Below are positions 57,853 to 64,000 of a DNA stretch of 64,000 bases, one piece after another (the stretch's first letter is position 1; every line of letters begins with the position of its first letter). The stretch lies in NCBI GenBank assembly GCA_951804985.1, contig OX638133.1, positions 73,166,367 through 73,230,366 of the forward strand, written 5' to 3'. The position numbers and the translations under genes are program-made. The notes beneath the pieces are model-generated. The model was not told where the DNA came from. It made no database searches and saw only the letters and a list, made by a program, of their open reading frames with translations. This DNA is from Dryomyza anilis (taxonomy: Eukaryota > Arthropoda > Insecta > Diptera > Dryomyzidae).

Positions 57853-58450
57853 TGTTGTATGTTAAATGTCCTTCTACTAGGACTTTAACTTGATCCTATT
57901 TATACTTACTGAGTCCTTTTTACTTTCGTTATATTATTTAAAACAACCGAGTCTTTTTTACTTCAAGACACTTTATTTCGCTTTAAAAGTTGGTTACACT
58001 TATACTTAACACTTATTTGTAGACAGTTCAGCTTATCGAAAACAATTGATTCTTAGTCTATACTTAACTTCTACTTAACACCTCGTATTCTTATAATTTC
58101 ACAATAAATTGAGTAATTTCATCATGCTAAAATAACTTAGTCAGCGTATTTATAATTTCACAATAAATTGAGTACTTTCATCATTCTAAAATAACTAAGT
58201 CAGCGTTTATCTGAGTGACCTATTTAACGTGGGCGTGTATACCTGTGCTATGTTAAGCTGTGTGCGCCAAGACAATTAAATGCTGTTTGTGTTTAACATG
58301 TATAATGCTTAACCCTAAAAGTATGCCATAAAGAAAAATATACTGGTTATGTTATATTGTGGATCATAAGCACGCTGTAAGTTCCACGATTATGGTACAC
58401 AACAGTGGATCATATGTAAGCAGTGAACTCTACGATTATGATACACAACA
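57853..58450 (-). mobile_element. 3' LTR of a gypsy-type retroelement
   Basis: On the minus strand it begins TGTTGTGTATC and ends ACATACAACA, giving the inverted ends TGTTGT/ACAACA over 598 bases. It directly follows a polypurine tract. AAATAAAG near 57976-57969 can serve as polyadenylation signal. A 50-base segment (AATTTATTGTGAAATTATAA region) is duplicated inside, near 58095 and 58150. The 5' LTR is outside the window. Confidence 0.82.
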
Positions 58451-58452
58451 TA

Positions 58453-58464
58453 CCTCCCCCCTTA
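58453..58464 (-). other. Polypurine tract
   Basis: AAGGGGGGAGG on the minus strand, two bases (TA) before the LTR start. This is the usual plus-strand primer site of LTR retroelements and fixes the LTR boundary. Confidence 0.8.
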
Positions 58465-58694
58465 TTGAAAAAAAAAAAAATTATTATTAAGAAGAATAAT
58501 AGTTTTTTTTTTTTTTTTTGTATTATTTTAATTATTTCTGAAGAGAAAATTATTATTAACAAGAATAATAGTTTTTTCTTTTTACATTGTTTTATGTGGT
58601 ATAAATTACGTTAAGTTCTATTAGTTATGAAGTTATGATCTTTACTTAAATAATATTTAATGGATATTAGTAAATTAAGAGTTGTAATTTCCAG

Positions 58695-60594
58695 TTATAT
58701 ATAATAAAAACCTGGTCCCGATGTTTTCGTTGCTGACTGCTGCTGTTCTGAGGTAGTAGTCCGATGCGTTGTTGTTGTTTCTGACGTATTGGCTTCTATT
58801 TCATGTGACTTCGTTCGTTGACTTGCTATGGGTGTTGTGGTGTTTGGTTTCTGCATTGTTGATTTCCGCAATGAACCGATTTTTTCGAGTGGGGATTTCT
58901 TGCTGGGAAATGTATTTGACACCATTTCAAGGTTTTCCTTAGCCGCTTCTACATCTATTGTTGCGGTTTTCGTTATTTCATTTTGACGATTAAGTAATTC
59001 TTTGCGTTCCTGGTTATCAGTTAATTGTAGTAATATTTCGTCGAAATCACGATGCCCATCTCTTAATGCTGATCTTATTTTGTTGTGATCTGACACCAAG
59101 ATCGGTAACGATGTTTGTAATATATTTGAATATGGTAATGATGACCAATTGCCTTGTAAATTTTCTATCATAACCGTATGTTCTTCCTTCTTGTATGTTA
59201 TATTCCTAATGCTTTGATGTGTAAACTCGTATGGCAGTATCATTTCTTTGTTGTGTATGTTGCAAGCTTCATTTATGGACATCCAACCCAGGCCGGATAG
59301 TGTCAATGTGGCTATATTTGACCCAAAAACTGCTTCGAAAAAGGCTGGTGTATTGAATTTATACAACAATTTGTTTGGTGTCCATAGTTTAACTACTAGG
59401 CCAGAACTCCTTGTGATTGCAACATGTTCACAGGTATCTTTAATATCTGTTCTGTGTTGAATCAGCGCGACTTCACATAGTGTGTTGCTAGTTGTTAGTA
59501 TGATTCCTGGACGTTTGCATAGTGTAATTTCTTTGTCCGTATGTTGGCTAACCAAAATGCATTTGCTGTGATCTTTATTCGTTAGACCTATGTATTTGCT
59601 CCGGTCTTCTGCTTCTGATATGTAGTCATATGTTGTTTTAACCAATGCATCCCATTCTTCATTAATATTTGTGGGTATTGGGTAAATTCTATATAATGTG
59701 AACAACAAATCATCTTGATGACTATTATTAGGCCGTCTGTGTCTGGGAAAACTCGTACCGTTGATGCACGGTGCATTTCGAATGATTTTTGTATGAACCA
59801 CTTCGCCTTTCCTCTTAACGTGAGGCTAGTCAGCATTTCATCTAACTCGCTCTGGTCTATAATTGTCGGGTGTAATCGTCCCTTGTATAGATCATCTATG
59901 ATTGCCATTTCCATCAGCTGTTGTCCTTGAATTTCGATTAGGTTTGCATTAATTGTAGATTGAATTTCCAAGGTATCCATCATGAATAGTAAATGACTAA
60001 CTTGTTGGTTTATTTTTTCATTTATGTATTTTTGTGTTCTTATTGTTATGTTTAACACATTTTCCAGATTTTCGACTTCCTTCAAGGAATTCAGTAAGGG
60101 TTCTGCTATCTTGTTACAATTTGATGAAATCACCGTAATTTGTCTTTTCATAATTTCGTATGTTTTATGTTCATTATCTTCAATGTCATTGAGATGTTTA
60201 TAGATAGTCTCTCTTTCTTTATCAGTCCAAAAGCCCAGTTGAGTCCTTCGCCAATGAAATTGAGTGATCTCTTTTGTCGGTTACTCTTTATTGTGCGCTT
60301 AATTATTTCTTCATTTTTCTGTAGTGTGGCTATTATTGCCGTGGTTTCCCGTGTTGCTGCTATACATGATCTTTTTATGCTGGGTCCGGTGCTCATTTGT
60401 TCGCACATTGTGTTTGCCGTGATTATGTATTTGTTTGTCAGCTCCAGGAAATCGTTCAGTTGTAGCGGTTTAAACTTGGCTACTATCGTCCATTCATCAT
60501 TGTAGAACAAAGCATCAGTTGTCTTCTCAAAGAATAATCTTGTATCATTAATTGATGTCTGTGTGATGTTGACTGCTTCCTTGGCTGCCAACAT
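58695..60594 (-). pseudogene. Env-like region of the retroelement, frameshifted
   Basis: Three overlapping minus-strand frames, 60148..60594, 59588..60151 and 58695..59801, are one env-like gene broken by at least two frame changes (about 60150-60170 and about 59700-59800). The first frame has a hydrophobic start and a dibasic furin-like site followed by a glycine-containing stretch, the layout of baculovirus F-type envelope proteins in insect endogenous retroviruses; the second is rich in heptad-like leucines; the third contains paired cysteines and ends in a Thr/Ser-rich tail, with no obvious membrane anchor. Position between pol and the 3' LTR supports env. Not expected to make a functional protein. 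Confidence 0.7.
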
Positions 60595-61790
60595 CAGGAC
60601 CAGTGTGACAATTCTAAAGTTTTGCTCTTTATTTCATATTATAAAAAGACGAAATTCCATTTTTTTTTTACATATATAAATGGAATCCTTAATAATTTTA
60701 TGTAGTTTTCTTTCTCATTTTACCCCTTAATACATATTGTTAAGGCGTTGGCCATAATTATACTTTAAATATTTATAGTAGTTAATATATGTGTTAACAT
60801 GTACTAAATGATTTAGTTTAGAAACATACATTTAAATATGTTTCTGTATTGTTGTAATACAAAATGTTGTATATACAATCCCAGTAGTACATGGTTAAAT
60901 GCTAGTCATATTCAATAATACTTAGCTATTTACTCATGCACTAACTAATATTTTAGAAATAAGCGCGCGCGACCTCTTAGCATTACATAAATGTATTTGC
61001 TATATTAAGCTGTTAAATATTTAGTTTTGTACATCTCAATTGTACTTATTTATTTTCATTACCGTGTAATGATGAATGTAAAACGTTTGTTAGTTTGTTA
61101 GTTTGCTATATTAATGCATATCTGCATTAATATATTTAGTTTCATGAATGAAAATTCTGTTAATGATAAAAAATATTAGACAGTTTTGTCGCTGCACTAC
61201 CGTATCTCGTTTCAGTTCCAGTACGTTATTGGCTTCTGCCTGTAAAGTGCTGAAGTGCATTTAATCGGTTGGCATATGAATATGTTCAAGCCTTCTATAT
61301 TAATATGAGCTGGGAGCATTGCGCTCTATGCACAATGAACATGTATGTTTAAAATGCCATTGAGGTAGGTACTGACCTATCGCAATTTTAATGACAACGT
61401 AATTTTTATAACTTGCAAATTCGTACCTCAAATAATAACTTGATTTTGTTATTTGTTTATATTCAATGCTAGTCATCTTCAATTAATACATAGCTATTTT
61501 CTCTGCGATTTGTATTTTGGCAATATTACATTAAATTTTTTGGATTTTATAAATTATTTAAAATTAATTTATTTAATATCTATATTTAAAAAAAATTATA
61601 GTTTTTCTCTATTCTTTTCTTTTGTAGTTTCAAATTCGTTAGTACACGAAGCAATACCAGTCATTCTCAATATGTAATACTTAGCTATTCTGTCCTGCAC
61701 TAACTATTTGACGTTATATCAATGATGTTAAAAATTATTGGTTCTTGTTGCAGACAGTGTTTATTTAATTCTACAGTGTTTAGTGTTTAT
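60595..61790 (-). other. Non-coding spacer between pol and env with repeated segments
   Basis: No reading frame. The segment TAGTCATNTTCAAT...ATACTTAGCTATT recurs near 60902, 61468 and 61652, partly followed by GCACTAACTA. It lies within the retroelement, so it is probably element-specific. Confidence 0.6.
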
Positions 61791-64000
61791 TTAAACTATA
61801 CTGTTGTATGCTTTTAACAAATTATTATGAAATTTTTTCGCTTTACCCTTGATACAAATCTCAGTCGTTACAGGGCTTTTTATTGAAAGAACCTCATAGG
61901 GTCCCACCCAAACTGGTGAAAATTTATTTTTCCTATTTTGATTTTTTAGTAAAATTTTATCGCCTACTTTGAATGTTATTGGGTGTAATGAGCTATCATA
62001 GCTTTGCTTAGATTTTTCTTTGGCTCTGGCTTGATTCTGTCGTACGATTTCGTGTGTGCGTTGAATTTGGTATTTTAATAGCTTGTTGCTATCATCGGTA
62101 TTATATACTGGTGAGCATTTGCGTTTTAGATTGGTTGGCATTTCAAAATCGTAACCGTATAAAGTACGGAAAGGCGTTTGCCCGGTGGACATATGCATTG
62201 TATTATTGTGTACATGCATTGCTGTATTTAACCACTGATCCCAGTTTGATCCATCCTCTTTCGCAAAACTTCGTAAATACTCTGCTAATGGTCGGTGGCT
62301 TCGTTCCAAAGAGCCGTTGGCCTGTGGATGATATGGCGTAATATGTAACTTTTTAATTCCTAACAATTTACACGTGTCCGAAAATAATTTTGAAACAAAA
62401 TTCGAACCATTGTCGGTTATCAATACTTTAGGTATGTTATGTCTTGTAATAATTTCGTCGTAAAATGCTTTTGCTACAGTGCTTGCTTCTGCGTCTGGGA
62501 TAGCTACGCAGCACATATATTTTGAAAAATCATCTTGAAAAGTTAATATATATTTATTTCCAGATATAGTTTCCGGTAAAATACCAACAAGATCCATGTA
62601 TACTTTATCGAATGGTCGTACAGGCGTATCAGTTAAAACCATTGTCATTTTAGTAAGCCTAGAACTTTTATTTACTTGGCATTTTTGACAATTCTTAACG
62701 TAATCTTTTATTTGTTTCTGCATACCTTTCCACTTAAATTGTTTTCTGATTCTAAAATATGTTTTCACTGCGCCCTGGTGACCTCCTAATGCTGAGTCAT
62801 GAAAGTCTTTTATAACAGTTTTAATTTCCTCTGGGTCAGTTAATAGTAGACTTGAGTTTAATTCGTTCTTGGTGTCTGTTGTTATTTCATCCAGTACTGG
62901 CGTGCTCACTTGTTTTTTGGTTTTTGAAATTTGATTATCTAATTTATTCTGTGTGGTCTTAGACCGTGTTTGGACCGCAGTAATATCTGGTTCTGGATGT
63001 GGAATTCTACTTAAAGCATCTGCGTTCAAATTCTGTTTACCTGGTTTGTAAGATATTTCGTAATCATATTCTGATAATTTATGCCTGAAACGGGCTAACC
63101 TTGATGTCTGATCTTTAAGATTTGCTGTGCTACGTAATGGTTGATGATCTGTATAAATTTGAAAATGTCTGCCTAGAAGATAAGCTCTAAAATTTTTCGT
63201 TGCCCAGACTATAGCTAAAAATTCCTTTTCAATGGTGGAGTAATTTTTTTCTGCTCCATTTAATGCCCTACTAGCAAATGCTATTGGTCGGTCGCTCCCA
63301 ACTTTGCCTTGTGACAGTACCGCACCTATTGCTTCGTTACTTGCATCTGTTGTAAGTAAAAAAGGTTTTGTAAAATCTGGATATGCGAGAATGGGTGGTG
63401 AAATTATTGATTCTTTTAATTTAATAAATGAACTTTGACAATCGTCTGTCCAAGTGAATTTAACATCTTTTCTAAGTAATTTATTTATTGGTAATGATAA
63501 TTTTGCCATATTGCTTATAAATTTTCTGTAATAATTAATTAATCCCAAAAACGCTTGCACTTCTTTTTTATTTCTCGGCACCGGAATATTTTTTACGCAT
63601 TCAACCTTAGAGGGATCTGGCAGGGCACCTAGCTCCGTACATTTATGTCCTAAATAGACAACTTCGCGACGCAAAAACTGACATTTTTCTGTATTTAATT
63701 TTAGATTGTGTTCCCTTAATTTCTGCAATACTCTACTCAGCCTAAGCTCATGTTCAGCTAAATTTTTTCCGTACACCACTATATCATCAAGATAAACAAA
63801 GCAATCTATACCCTGTAAACCTGTTAATATGTGGTTCATTATTCTTTGGAAAGTAGCTGGTGCACCTGTTAAGCCAAATGGCATTCTGTTAAATTCGAAA
63901 TGACCCAGTCCTGTACTAAAAGCTGTTTTTTCCTTATCCCCTTCTTCAACTAGTACCTGATGATAACCACTTGCCAAGTCTAAAGTTGAAAAATAGCGAC
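61791..64000 (-). mobile_element. pol: Ty3/gypsy-type pol polyprotein, C-terminal part, intact
   Basis: One uninterrupted frame, about 736 residues visible, open to the right edge. In order: reverse transcriptase palm (FGLTGAPATFQ, then YLDDIVVY), thumb/connection, RNase H (TTDAS, then YSTIEKE and YTDHQPL), integrase zinc finger (H-H then CQKCQ) and the integrase core with D, D, E: VYMDLVG, ITDNGSNF and an E in GSLERSH. C-terminal integrase domain present. The RT fingers, protease and gag would lie beyond base 64000. RT before RNase H before integrase defines the Ty3/gypsy order. Frame intact, unlike env downstream, so insertion may be fairly recent. Confidence 0.93.

Overview
The window is a piece of an insect genome, most likely a higher fly (Brachycera, perhaps a calyptrate such as a blow, flesh or house fly; this is inference). 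Reasons: strongly AT-rich non-coding DNA, small spliced genes with phase-conserved introns, dipteran-type maltases, a pair of Cyp4e-type cytochrome P450 genes, tandem clip-domain exons, and a very dense load of MITEs, SINEs, hAT-type elements and a gypsy-type element. All gene models below were spliced by hand; phases and lengths close without conflict for the four enzyme genes.

Layout. 1-6.1 kb: minus-strand gene made of tandem one-exon clip domains (three good, one broken), running off the left edge, embedded in repeats. 7.1-12.3 kb (minus) and 18.5-21.5 kb (plus): two head-to-head alpha-glucosidase (maltase, GH13) genes with the same six-exon structure (592 and 579 aa). 12.4-18.3 kb between them is transposon-derived. 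23.8-32.8 kb and 40.0-48.6 kb (both minus): two complete ten-exon Cyp4e-like P450 genes, each 528 aa, in a direct tandem duplication of about 9 kb units. Intron 6 of both is filled by an 8-bp satellite, unit TATAAAAA on the plus strand: about 5.5 kb in the first and about 2.35 kb in the second. 49-57.8 kb is gene-poor repeat DNA. 57.85-64 kb is the 3' half of a Ty3/gypsy-type retroelement on the minus strand (pol, broken env-like region, polypurine tract, 3' LTR), continuing past the right edge.

How the genes fit together. The maltases are secreted digestive sugar hydrolases; the P450s are membrane monooxygenases of the detoxification/lipid-hydroxylation class. They do not form a pathway, but as I recall the Mal-A cluster and Cyp4e1/Cyp4e2 lie together at 44D in Drosophila melanogaster, so the neighbourhood looks like old microsynteny. 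The most unusual thing in the window is the satellite: in the second P450 gene it makes up almost all of intron 6, contains no stop on the sense strand, has a length divisible by three, and lies exactly between the two halves of the I-helix oxygen-binding motif.
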